DNA of 11,469 bases from CAZQXD01 sp964597315 (lineage in GTDB: Bacteria; Pseudomonadota; Gammaproteobacteria; Competibacterales; Competibacteraceae): contig CAZQXD010000097.1 in assembly GCA_964597315.1 (NCBI GenBank), forward strand, positions 1-11,469. Direction: 5' to 3'. The notes under the pieces were generated by a model. That model did no database searches and was not told where the DNA came from. It saw only the letters and a list, made by a program, of their open reading frames with translations. The translations under genes and the position numbers were made by a program. Positions 1-5,770 of this stretch are shown one piece after another. The first letter of the stretch is position 1; each line of letters opens with the position of its first letter.

Positions 1-164
1 CAGTAGAGATAGCCCACGGGGATATGAATCCAGGGGTAGTTGTCTTTCCTTCCAGCTTCGAGCAGCAGGACCCGTTTGGATGGGTCCTGGCTCAGGCGAT
101 TGGCCAATAGGCAGCCGGCGGTGCCGGCGCCCACGATGATGTAGTCGAATGGATCGCGTGGCAT
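1..164 (-). CDS. GMC-family FAD oxidoreductase, N-terminal part (runs off left edge)
   Basis: This is the first 54 codons of a glucose-methanol-choline (GMC) oxidoreductase, the family of choline dehydrogenase and related alcohol dehydrogenases. The visible N-terminus has the FAD-binding beta-alpha-beta fold: hydrophobic strand, GAGTAG (GxGxxG, residues 12-17), CLLANRL helix, then VLLLEAG with the ribose-binding Glu36. This is followed by the family-typical stretch with PW and IPVGY. The ATG is preceded by a GAGGAA ribosome site (174-179) with 9 bases of spacing. It starts 22 bases after the mmsA stop on the same strand, so the two are probably co-transcribed and may act in one alcohol/aldehyde oxidation route. 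The substrate cannot be told from this fragment; choline, a polyethylene glycol or another primary alcohol are all possible. Confidence 0.88.
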   Translation of the reverse strand, partial: MPRDPFDYIIVGAGTAGCLLANRLSQDPSKRVLLLEAGRKDNYPWIHIPVGYLY

Positions 165-186
165 GATTTTCCATTCCTCGGCAAGA

Positions 187-1695
187 TCAGCTCATGGTCG
201 GCATGACGAAATCAGCCCCGGAACGGATACCCGTGGGCCAGCGGGTGGTGATGGTCTTGAGCTTGGTGTAGAAACGCACCCCCTCTGGACCGTGCATGTG
301 GTGGTCTCCGAACAGGGAGTTCTTCCAACCCCCGAAGCTATGAAACGCCATGGGCACCGGAATCGGCACGTTGATGCCAACCATGCCCACCTGGATAGCG
401 TGGGCGAAACTGCGCGCCGCGTCCCCGTCACGGGTAAAGATGGCCGTGCCGTTGCCGAACTCGTGGTCGTTGATCAACTTCACCGCCGTGGCGTAGTCTG
501 GCGCCCGAACCACCGCCAGCACCGGCCCGAAGATTTCCTCCTTGTAGATACGCATCTCCGGGGAGACGTGATCGAACAGGCTGCCGCCGAGGAAATAGCC
601 CTGCTCATGGCCAGCGCGCTCCATCCTGAACTCCCGCCCGTCCACCACCAGCGTGGCGCCTTCCTCCACGCCCAGGTCCACATAGCTACGTACCTTGTCC
701 AGGTGTTGGCGGGACACCAAGGGTCCCATCTCCGCGTCCTTGTCGGTGCCGGGGCCGATCTTCAGGGCACGGATCTTGGGCTCCAGGCGCTTGATCAGTT
801 CATCGGCCACCTTATCGGTCACCGGCACCGCCACGGAGATGGCCATGCAGCGCTCCCCGGCCGACCCGTAGGCTGCCCCCATCAGGGCATCCACGGCCTT
901 GTCCAGGTCGGCATCAGGCATGATGACCATATGATTCTTGGCCCCCCCCAGAGCCTGCACCCGCTTGCCATGGGCCGCCCCGGTGGCGTAGATGTACTTG
1001 GCGATGGGGGTGGAGCCCACGAAGCTGATGGCTTTGACATCGGGATGGGTCAGCAACATGTCCACCGCCTCCTTGTCCCCGTGGACCACGTTGAACACCC
1101 CGTCGGGCAGCCCGGCCTGCTTGAGCAGATCCGCCACCAGCATGGCCGCCGAGGGCACTTTCTCCGAGATTTTCAAGATAAAGGTGTTGCCGCAGGCCAG
1201 GGCCACCGGAAACATCCACATGGGGACCATGAGCGGGAAATTGAAAGGCGTGATGCCCGCCACCACCCCTAGGGGCTGGCGCAGCCCGTGGGAGTCGATG
1301 CCGCTGCCCACGCTCTCGGTGATCTCGCCCTTGAGCAGATGCGGCCCGCCACAGGCGAATTCCACCACCTCCAGGCCCCGGGTGACCTCCCCCAGTGCAT
1401 CGGAGTGCACTTTGCCATGCTCGGCGCTGATGATGGCGGCCAGTTCGTCAGCGTGGTTCTCCAGCAGCTCCTTGAACTTGTACATGATCCGCGACCGGCG
1501 CAGGGGGGTATAGGCGGACCACTCGGGAAAGGCATCCCGGGCGATGGCAATGGCCTGTTCCACTTCGGCCGTGGAGGCCAGGGGGACTTTGGCGGTCACC
1601 TCACCGGTGGCCGGATTATAAACATCGGCGCTGCGGCTGCCCTGACCGGTCACCCGCTGACCGCCCAGATAGTGATTAATTGTAGTTATCGGCAT
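187..1695 (-). CDS. mmsA: CoA-acylating methylmalonate-semialdehyde dehydrogenase
   Basis: A 502-residue aldehyde dehydrogenase of the MmsA group, which oxidises methylmalonate or malonate semialdehyde with NAD and CoA to propionyl- or acetyl-CoA in valine, inositol and beta-alanine breakdown. Group marks are visible: ITPFNFPLMVPMWMFP (148-163); GSTPIAKYIY (227-236); ALGGAKNH (248-255), in which the general-base Glu of hydrolytic ALDHs is missing, as expected for the CoA-dependent branch; catalytic Cys283 in GERCMA; EEIFGPVL (386-393); and INVPIPVPMAFHSFGGWK (441-458). Length is normal. The start is supported by GGAGGAG (1704-1710) eight bases upstream. One oddity is Ile176 in FILKISEK, where relatives usually have Pro. 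It leads an operon with the GMC oxidoreductase, and the divergent LysR regulator is the likely controller. Confidence 0.95.
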   Translation of the reverse strand: MPITTINHYLGGQRVTGQGSRSADVYNPATGEVTAKVPLASTAEVEQAIAIARDAFPEWSAYTPLRRSRIMYKFKELLENHADELAAIISAEHGKVHSDALGEVTRGLEVVEFACGGPHLLKGEITESVGSGIDSHGLRQPLGVVAGITPFNFPLMVPMWMFPVALACGNTFILKISEKVPSAAMLVADLLKQAGLPDGVFNVVHGDKEAVDMLLTHPDVKAISFVGSTPIAKYIYATGAAHGKRVQALGGAKNHMVIMPDADLDKAVDALMGAAYGSAGERCMAISVAVPVTDKVADELIKRLEPKIRALKIGPGTDKDAEMGPLVSRQHLDKVRSYVDLGVEEGATLVVDGREFRMERAGHEQGYFLGGSLFDHVSPEMRIYKEEIFGPVLAVVRAPDYATAVKLINDHEFGNGTAIFTRDGDAARSFAHAIQVGMVGINVPIPVPMAFHSFGGWKNSLFGDHHMHGPEGVRFYTKLKTITTRWPTGIRSGADFVMPTMS

Positions 1696-1737
1696 CGTCC
1701 AAGCTCCTCCAAGTGTTGAATAGAGTTGACGATGCTA

Positions 1738-1759
1738 GGATTGATATCGTTGTAAATCC
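1738..1759. promoter_or_regulatory. Candidate LysR-type operator (GGATT-N12-AATCC)
   Basis: A 5-bp inverted repeat, GGATT (1738-1742) and AATCC (1755-1759), lies in the mmsA-lysR gap. It contains a T-N11-A core (1742/1754), the usual signature of LysR-type sites. It overlaps the likely mmsA -10 and start point. The role is inferred from the divergent layout. Confidence 0.4.
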
Positions 1760-1776
1760 AATAAAAAATACGTCAA
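1749..1776 (-). promoter_or_regulatory. Candidate mmsA promoter
   Basis: On the minus strand TTGACG (1776-1771) is followed after 16 bases by TACAAC (1754-1749), a good -35 with a 4/6 -10. Transcription would begin near 1742, about 47 bases before the mmsA ATG and ahead of its strong ribosome site. Confidence 0.45.
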
Positions 1777-1782
1777 TGTATT
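1767..1782. promoter_or_regulatory. Candidate LysR-type operator (AATAC-N6-GTATT)
   Basis: A perfect 5-bp inverted repeat, AATAC (1767-1771) and GTATT (1778-1782), resembles the ATAC-N7-GTAT form of LysR operators with one base less in the centre. It covers the mmsA -35 and touches the lysR -10. Binding here could control both genes and give autoregulation. Confidence 0.45.
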
Positions 1783-1787
1783 ATAAT
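1782..1787 (+). promoter_or_regulatory. Consensus -10 (TATAAT) in front of lysR
   Basis: A perfect TATAAT ends only 8 bases before the lysR ATG at 1796, and there is no ribosome site in between. If used, it would give a leaderless or nearly leaderless mRNA. The matching -35 region (around 1759-1764) is poor, so activity is uncertain. Confidence 0.35.
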
Positions 1788-1795
1788 ATTTACTT

Positions 1796-2722
1796 ATGAA
1801 GTATATCCCTGATCTGCGTTCGATTCAGTGTTTCACGGTGGTGGCCCGTGAAGGCAATGTCACCCGGGCCGCAGAGCGGCTGCATCTGACTCAGCCCGCC
1901 GTGACCCAGCAACTCAAGCGCCTGTCTCAAGCCAGCGGCCTGACCCTGTTCACCCGCACCGCCAAGGGTCTGGAACTGACTCCCGACGGGGCGATCATGG
2001 CCCGCAAGGCCGAACAGGTGCTGGCGGCCCTGATGGAGTTTTGCCAGACCGCCCAGGACATCGCCGGTCAAGTTCGGGGCCGCTTGCGGATCGGCACCAT
2101 CCTCGACCCGGACTCCATCCGCCTGGGGGCTTTCCTGAAAACCCTGGTGTGGCGGTCCCCGGCGCTCAAGACGGAACTGACCCACGGTATCAGTGGCAAT
2201 GTGCCCGAGCGAATCCTAGGCGACGAACTGGACGCGGGTTATTACCTCGGGAATGTGAATGAGACCCTGTACGGCGGCAACAGCGGCGCCGACCATGCTC
2301 TCACGTTTCACCGCCTCGAACTGATGCCGTTTGCCTATTGGGTGATTGCGCCGCCCGGCTGGGAGAGGCGGATGGCTGGGCGCAACTGGGATGAACTGGC
2401 CCACCTGCCGTGGATCGGGACGCCGCCCGCATCGGCACACCATCGCCTGCTCAGACCGATTTTCATGAACCTCGGATTGCGCCAAAACGTCATCGCCGTG
2501 GTTGATCAGGAGCCTTCCATGCTGGCTATGGTCCGCTCCGGCGTCGGACTCAGTTTGTGCCGTGACTCCATCGCGCTCAGTGAACGCCACGCCCAGGGCA
2601 TTGTGATTTCCGACACAGTGGAGCTGAATACCACGCTTGAGTTTATCTGCCTCAAACACCGTCGCCAGGATCCGGCCATTGACACCGCTTTTGAAACCTT
2701 GCGGCAGATCTGGAATTGTTGA
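1796..2722 (+). CDS. LysR-family transcriptional regulator
   Basis: A 308-residue LysR-type regulator. The N-terminal winged helix-turn-helix (about residues 5-65) is typical: DLRSIQCFTVVAREGNVTRAAERLHLTQPAVTQQLKRL, followed by LFTRTAKGLELTPDG. The rest matches a periplasmic-binding-like effector domain (RGRLRIGTI near residue 97, GVGLSLCRDS near 249). It is divergent from mmsA and shares a 100-bp control region with it, so the mmsA-GMC operon is the obvious target; the effector is unknown. The last Cys codon and the TGA stop fall in the end of the downstream IS200/IS605 element, so the native C-terminus was altered by that insertion. The length is still normal for the family and the protein is probably functional. 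The ATG fits the usual LysR N-terminus although no ribosome site is visible. Confidence 0.92.
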   Translation: MKYIPDLRSIQCFTVVAREGNVTRAAERLHLTQPAVTQQLKRLSQASGLTLFTRTAKGLELTPDGAIMARKAEQVLAALMEFCQTAQDIAGQVRGRLRIGTILDPDSIRLGAFLKTLVWRSPALKTELTHGISGNVPERILGDELDAGYYLGNVNETLYGGNSGADHALTFHRLELMPFAYWVIAPPGWERRMAGRNWDELAHLPWIGTPPASAHHRLLRPIFMNLGLRQNVIAVVDQEPSMLAMVRSGVGLSLCRDSIALSERHAQGIVISDTVELNTTLEFICLKHRRQDPAIDTAFETLRQIWNC

Positions 2723-2729
2723 CATCCTC

Positions 2730-2747
2730 CCCAGCCTGAAGGCCGGG
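2730..2747 (-). repeat. Subterminal hairpin at IS200/IS605 right end
   Basis: A 7-bp stem with a TGAA loop and one internal mismatch lies 11 bases from the TCAA terminus. In this family TnpA recognises such a structure on single-stranded DNA. In tnpB-carrying relatives the same right-end region also forms the 3' part of the guide RNA (omega RNA). Confidence 0.7.
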
Positions 2748-2760
2748 AATTCCTACGGCG

Positions 2761-2868
2761 CTCAGGACAGGTCTGGCGGGTGTGGTGCGGCGCAACGGCA
2801 ACCGGATACCCGCCGCTCCAGGCCCCTGTCGGCATGAGTTTGTATTTGAAGGCTTGAAGTCTTTGCAT
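2761..2868 (-). pseudogene. tnpB relic (N-terminal stub joined to zinc-finger fragment)
   Basis: The minus-strand frame opens with MQRLQAFKYKLMPTG, the characteristic N-terminus of IS605-type TnpB/OrfB. It continues in frame with AWSGGYPVAVAPHHTRQTCP, which matches the C-terminal region where TnpB has its Cys zinc finger (family form roughly 'GG..VAV.P..TSQTCP.CG'). It then passes straight into the right-end sequence. A normal TnpB is about 350-400 residues, so nearly all of it is missing, including every RuvC catalytic residue. At least two internal deletions are needed to explain this. It cannot be an active RNA-guided nuclease. The start codon faces tnpA across 22 bases, the divergent layout of IS605. 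Confidence 0.75.
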
Positions 2869-2890
2869 ACCTCAATCATAATCTTGGTCT

Positions 2891-3304
2891 ATGAGCGATG
2901 AGAACGATATTCGACGGGGACGGCACTGCATTTTTAATATGCACGTCCATTTGGTCTTCTTAGCGAAGTATCGCCACAACGTGTTCGATGACGATGCCCT
3001 CCAGCGGCTTCGCATCATTTTCGCCAAGACCTGTGCCGACTTCCAGGCGCAACTGATCGAGATGGAGGGCGAGGACGATCACGTCCACCTGTTGGTGGAA
3101 TACCCGCCGAAGGTGGCCGTGTCCAATCTGGTGAATAGCCTGAAAGGCGTTTCCAGCCGCCTGTTGCGCAAAGAGCGTCCCGATCTCCAGAAGCGCTACT
3201 GGAAGGGTGTCCTGTGGTCGCCGTCCTACTTCGCATCAAGCTGTGGTGGCGCGCCAATCTCCATCGTGCGCCAATACATCGAGCAGCAGCAAACCCCACA
3301 CTAA
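2891..3304 (+). CDS. tnpA: IS200/IS605-family Y1 (HUH) transposase
   Basis: A 137-residue single-strand transposase, the normal length. It shows the family N-terminus (RRGRHCIFNMHVHLVFLAKYR, residues 8-28), the HUH metal-binding pair His64 and His66 in DDHVHLLVEYPP, and the nucleophile Tyr129 in VRQYIEQQ, preceded by WSPSYFASSCGGAP. TnpA dimers cut and rejoin single-stranded IS ends at hairpins, usually on the lagging strand at replication forks. All catalytic residues are present, so it could move this element and related ones. No clear ribosome site precedes the ATG, which is common for this weakly expressed gene. The ORF ends 70 bases before the left boundary. Confidence 0.95.
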   Translation: MSDENDIRRGRHCIFNMHVHLVFLAKYRHNVFDDDALQRLRIIFAKTCADFQAQLIEMEGEDDHVHLLVEYPPKVAVSNLVNSLKGVSSRLLRKERPDLQKRYWKGVLWSPSYFASSCGGAPISIVRQYIEQQQTPH

Positions 3305-3424
3305 AACCCAAGAACGGCTACGCCGTCCGCGCTATCCTTCCCAGCCCTAAACGGCGGGGCTTTCCGCGCACCCGGTCAAAACTCCCTTTCAAACAAACAC
3401 GGGCAAAAAGTCGGCGTCCACCGG

Positions 3425-3643
3425 TTACAAAAGCACCCAGTCGGCATGCACATGGAGCCAGCCATGGTTACGGTCGAAGGCGATACTCATGAACTCCAAG
3501 AAGCCGGAATCTTCCACCGCGCCGCAGCCGAAAGCCCGCTCTATTTCGGTCCGGGCGACGGCGGACAGTCCTTCACCCCCTATCCAGGCGGCGCTCAGAT
3601 TTTCGGAAAAGCCGTTTTCCGAGGGTTTGCTTGGACGGATGCA
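3425..3643 (-). other. Unassigned open minus-strand frame downstream of the yicC-like repeat
   Basis: Starting directly after the TGA of the duplicated yicC end, 72 codons stay open to a TAA (3427-3425). The frame has host-like codons, mostly ending in G or C. It reads as a plausible protein C-terminus with WIGGEGLSAVARTEIERAF and FDRNHGWLHVHADWVLL. There is no ATG near its beginning; GTG or TTG starts or a truncated gene are possible. I do not recognise the family. The plus-strand frame over the same bases (ATG 3446 to stop 3691) looks less natural. Before the island arrived, this stretch would have lain immediately downstream of yicC. Confidence 0.3.
3604..3621. terminator. Short perfect hairpin, possible ancestral yicC terminator
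   Basis: CGGAAAA (3604-3610), loop GCCG, TTTTCCG (3615-3621). It lies 23 bases beyond the stop codon of the duplicated yicC 3' end. The stem is AT-rich and no clear U-tract follows on either strand, so terminator function is weakly supported. Confidence 0.25.
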
Positions 3644-3667
3644 TCACTCAATATTCTGAATCTGTTC
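3642..3667 (-). repeat. Distal attachment site (duplicated yicC 3' end)
   Basis: On the minus strand this encodes E-Q-I-Q-N-I-E-stop, the C-terminus of YicC, followed by TG. It matches 7874-7899 at 22 of 26 bases in the same orientation. The four differences are two synonymous third-position changes (GAA/GAG, ATT/ATC) and one codon changed at two bases (ATT/GTG, Ile/Val). The AT-ending codons suggest a foreign yicC as the source, so this copy was probably carried on the island's attP. Confidence 0.72.
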
Positions 3668-3894
3668 ATTGAGCAACGGGCAATACCCTAACAAACTCAA
3701 TCAGTTACCGAAAATAAACCGTTCAAAAATCCCTGCTTGCCCACCAAACCGCCCACCACTTACCCTTGGCTTTTGCTGAATCTTAGTGGTGAGTACTGGA
3801 AAAACAGTGCCGTTTTTACGCTGCTGTTAGGGTTAAAAAATTGCAGTTTTGAAGGGCTTTATCAAGTTGTTTTTTTAGATTTGATAAAAATTAA
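3668..3894. other. Gene-free AT-rich left end of the island
   Basis: There is no convincing gene between the attachment repeat and the hipB control region. A weak inverted repeat, AAAAAC (3799-3804) and GTTTTT (3811-3816), is the only structure I see. The open frame starting at 3737 has no coding character and runs through the hipB promoter. Confidence 0.4.
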
Positions 3895-3953
3895 TGGATA
3901 CAATAATGCCTATTATATGATTTATTGCTGTATAATGGCTATTACTGTATCCA
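3895..3953. promoter_or_regulatory. hipBA promoter with inverted-repeat operator
   Basis: TGGATACA (3895-3902) and TGTATCCA (3946-3953) are perfect 8-bp inverted arms. Similarity extends inwards (TAATGCC against GGCTATTA, one base of slippage). They bracket a perfect TATAAT (3931-3936), whose matching -35 is poor. Escherichia coli HipB binds TATCC-N8-GGATA, so GGATA/TATCC half-sites here suggest HipB autorepression, although orientation and spacing differ. Confidence 0.55.
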
Positions 3954-3968
3954 ATTTGGTCTTTGACG

Positions 3969-4259
3969 ATGCGTTTTTCACTACTTGATGATACTGATGT
4001 TAGCCAAGCGTATGCCGATTACTTACGCGGTTTGCGTAAACAAGCAAAACTGTCGCGTGCTGCTCTTGCAGAGCGTAGCTGCGTGCCTGCGGCAACCATT
4101 AAGAAATTTGAGCTGACAGGACAAATCTCATTTCGCCAATTACTGTTGCTTTGGCAGACACTCGACTCGCTTGATCGGCTTTATCAACTGACTCAGTCGA
4201 GCAGCGATCGCGGTACAGTACCAACCAGCATTGATGAGGTGCTGAAAGATGAGTTTTAA
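3969..4259 (+). CDS. hipB: HipB-like antitoxin, XRE-family DNA-binding protein
   Basis: A 96-residue helix-turn-helix protein. The XRE domain spans about residues 13-60: YADYLRGLRKQAKLSRAALAERS, then the recognition segment VPAATIKKFE, then ISFRQLLLLWQTLDSLDRL. It is followed by a polar tail ending EVLKDEF. In HipBA modules the antitoxin dimer binds its operator and holds HipA inactive. I chose ATG 3969 over a TTG six bases upstream; neither has a good ribosome site. Its stop overlaps the hipA start by 11 bases, giving translational coupling. An inverted repeat around the upstream -10 fits autoregulation. The region is less GC-rich than the chromosomal flanks. Confidence 0.88.
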   Translation: MRFSLLDDTDVSQAYADYLRGLRKQAKLSRAALAERSCVPAATIKKFELTGQISFRQLLLLWQTLDSLDRLYQLTQSSSDRGTVPTSIDEVLKDEF

Positions 4260-5610
4260 ACCCCTTCAGAAACTGAGCGTTGTTCGTACCCTGAGTACTG
4301 GTGAACGCGTGGCGGTGGGGGTATTGGCACAGAATCGCCAAGGCGTTTTCTTTCAATATGATGAAAGCTATGTTCAGCAGTTTGGAAACTTGTCTCCTTT
4401 TACCTTGCAAGCGAATACTCAAGTCCAAGCTGCACCAAAGCAACCACATCGTGGTATTCACGGCGTATTCGGCGACAGTCTTCCTGATGGGTGGGGAATG
4501 CTGTTGCAAGATCGAGTTTTTCGTCAACAAGGCATTCTACCTGCTCAAGTAACGGCTATGGATAGGTTGGCTTTTGTGGGTGACAAGGGGATGGGCGCAT
4601 TATCTTTTTTGCCCGTTTCAGAGTTTTCATCCGAGGTCCGTTCAGATATTGATTTAGCGATCTTGGGGTTAGAGGCGCAAACCTTATTTGATGAGTCTCT
4701 GTCTAATCATAAAGAACGCGATGACTTAGATGGCCATACCCAGCAGGTACTGGCGGCTTTAGTGGCTGGGGGGAGTTCAGGCGGCGCACGGCCAAAAGCC
4801 CAAATCTATATTCAACCTTCCGATACGAAGCACTGTCGAACCTTTGCACAACCAGGCGATGAAGCTTGGCTGGTCAAATTCACCTCGAAGAACCTAGCGC
4901 TTGGTCACGAAGAAGGCTTGTGTGAAGCGGTGTATTTACAGATGGCAAGTCAAGCAAAATGCCAATCGCCCACTTGGCGGCTCATCGACGCGCCAGAAAC
5001 TAGTGGAGCAAAGGCTTGGCTTGCACTAAAGCGTTTTGACTATGTTCCGAATAAACAAATAGCGCCCAATAAACAAGACGTGCCGAACAGTCAAAATGCT
5101 GGCCGTTTACATATGCACAGCGCTTGCGGCTTGCTAGATGCGGATTTTCGTACTCCAAGCCTTGATTATGTTGATCTGATCAAAGCCAGCCGTCATCTTT
5201 GCAAGTCTCCAGCGGTCGGGCAGTTACAGTTCCGGCGCGCGGTATTCAATTTATTGGCGGCCAATCAGGACGATCACAGTAAAAACTGGGCCTTTTTACA
5301 AGCGGATGATAGCCAGTGGCAGCCCGCACCTTTCTATGACGTTACTTTTAGCCCACATCCATTTAATGAACATGCCACTGCATTTGGTGGTTTCGGAAAA
5401 GCGCCACCACTTAAAGTGATGAAAAAGCTAGCGACCAGTGCGGGGTTTGCTAATTGGAATGATGCAAAGCAGTGTATCCAAGAAGTGGCTGATGCATTGA
5501 GCCAGTTTGCTGTCCTTGCAAAGCAACAAGGGGTCAGTAAAACAACCGTGTCGGCGATTGATAAAACATTGGTCCAACGTAGACAAGAAAACGCAGTACT
5601 TTTCCTTTAA
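4249..5610 (+). CDS. hipA: HipA-like serine/threonine kinase toxin
   Basis: A 453-residue HipA-family kinase, close to the usual 430-440. In E. coli, HipA phosphorylates glutamyl-tRNA synthetase, halting translation and promoting persistence; the target here is unknown. An N-terminal HipA_N-like region (about 10-125, with FGDSLPDGWG and DRLAFVGDKGMGAL) is followed by the kinase core: glycine-rich GGSSGGARPKA (174-184), WLVKFTSK with Lys210, HMHSACGLL (288-296), the catalytic segment NQDDHSKNW (339-347, Asp342 likely the base), and metal-binding Asp364 in FYDVTFSP. All key residues are present, so it should be active. An unusual 18-residue insert (266-283) is made of three 18-bp tandem repeats. 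It overlaps hipB by 11 bases. Confidence 0.93.
   Translation: MSFKPLQKLSVVRTLSTGERVAVGVLAQNRQGVFFQYDESYVQQFGNLSPFTLQANTQVQAAPKQPHRGIHGVFGDSLPDGWGMLLQDRVFRQQGILPAQVTAMDRLAFVGDKGMGALSFLPVSEFSSEVRSDIDLAILGLEAQTLFDESLSNHKERDDLDGHTQQVLAALVAGGSSGGARPKAQIYIQPSDTKHCRTFAQPGDEAWLVKFTSKNLALGHEEGLCEAVYLQMASQAKCQSPTWRLIDAPETSGAKAWLALKRFDYVPNKQIAPNKQDVPNSQNAGRLHMHSACGLLDADFRTPSLDYVDLIKASRHLCKSPAVGQLQFRRAVFNLLAANQDDHSKNWAFLQADDSQWQPAPFYDVTFSPHPFNEHATAFGGFGKAPPLKVMKKLATSAGFANWNDAKQCIQEVADALSQFAVLAKQQGVSKTTVSAIDKTLVQRRQENAVLFL
5044..5097 (+). repeat. Three tandem 18-bp repeats inside hipA
   Basis: Three imperfect 18-bp units (5044-5061, 5062-5079, 5080-5097) encode VPNKQI, APNKQD and VPNSQN. They are in frame and sit between the kinase strand LALKRFDY and the GRLHMHS segment. 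A change in copy number would lengthen or shorten the loop by six residues without a frameshift. Confidence 0.8.
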
Positions 5611-5675
5611 CGCTTATCCTTTTCAAGCTACCCGTGTTTGGACTCTGAACGTGAAGCTAATACGCTTTTTCGTGC

Positions 5676-5770
5676 TGAATCGCCCAGGGTTATCTAGACA
5701 CTCCCGAGCCGTTTCGTTTTCAGTCATCATAGTTTGACTCCAAGGTGTCTACAAAATCCGGGGCTATTCA
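5676..5770. mobile_element. Inward-facing IS-end-like inverted repeats (remnant or MITE-like)
   Basis: The left arm begins TGAATCGCCC (5676) and runs to TAGACAC (5695-5701). The right arm read on the minus strand begins TGAATAGCCCC (5770) and runs to TAGACAC (5751-5745). They align over about 26 bases with a few mismatches and small gaps, with roughly 40 bases between. TGAAT(C/A)GCCCC...TAGACAC resembles IS terminal repeats, probably IS3-like, but I cannot name the element. No transposase lies between. The fic stop codon falls inside the right arm. Confidence 0.45.

Larger units (their letters stand above)
2719..3374. mobile_element. IS200/IS605-family insertion sequence, tnpB-deleted derivative
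   Basis: About 656 bp. The right end (read on the minus strand) has the family's subterminal hairpin, CCCAGCC-TGAA-GGCCGGG at 2730-2747 with one A.C mismatch, then GGATG and terminal TCAA (2722-2719), the arrangement known from IS608-type right ends. The left end has a second hairpin (AGCCC 3343-3347 / GGGCT 3357-3361). It abuts TTGAC on the minus strand (3379-3375), a typical target pentanucleotide for this family. There are no terminal inverted repeats or target duplication, as expected for HUH/Y1 transposition. Inside are an intact tnpA and a divergent tnpB relic. The exact outer boundaries are inferred from family rules. Confidence 0.8.

Noticed and set aside
163..1272. Long plus-strand open frame opposite mmsA
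   Set aside because: It is antisense to a complete, motif-rich aldehyde dehydrogenase; long opposite frames are expected in GC-rich coding DNA and the translation is His/Gly-rich with no family resemblance.
2741..3374. CRISPR-like or phage-related repeat content around the short hairpins
   Set aside because: The repeats are single hairpins at IS200/IS605 ends, not spaced direct repeats.
3446..3691. Plus-strand ORF beginning MHMEPAMVTVEG
   Set aside because: It runs through the att repeat and a hairpin and lacks a ribosome site; the minus-strand frame over the same bases has better codon bias.
3799..3816. Intrinsic terminator at AAAAAC/GTTTTT
   Set aside because: The stem is only 6 bp and nearly all A-T, with no gene upstream that needs termination.
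3737..3988. Plus-strand 83-codon ORF ahead of hipB
   Set aside because: It overlaps the hipBA promoter and operator and the hipB start, has AT-driven composition, no ribosome site and no recognisable protein features.
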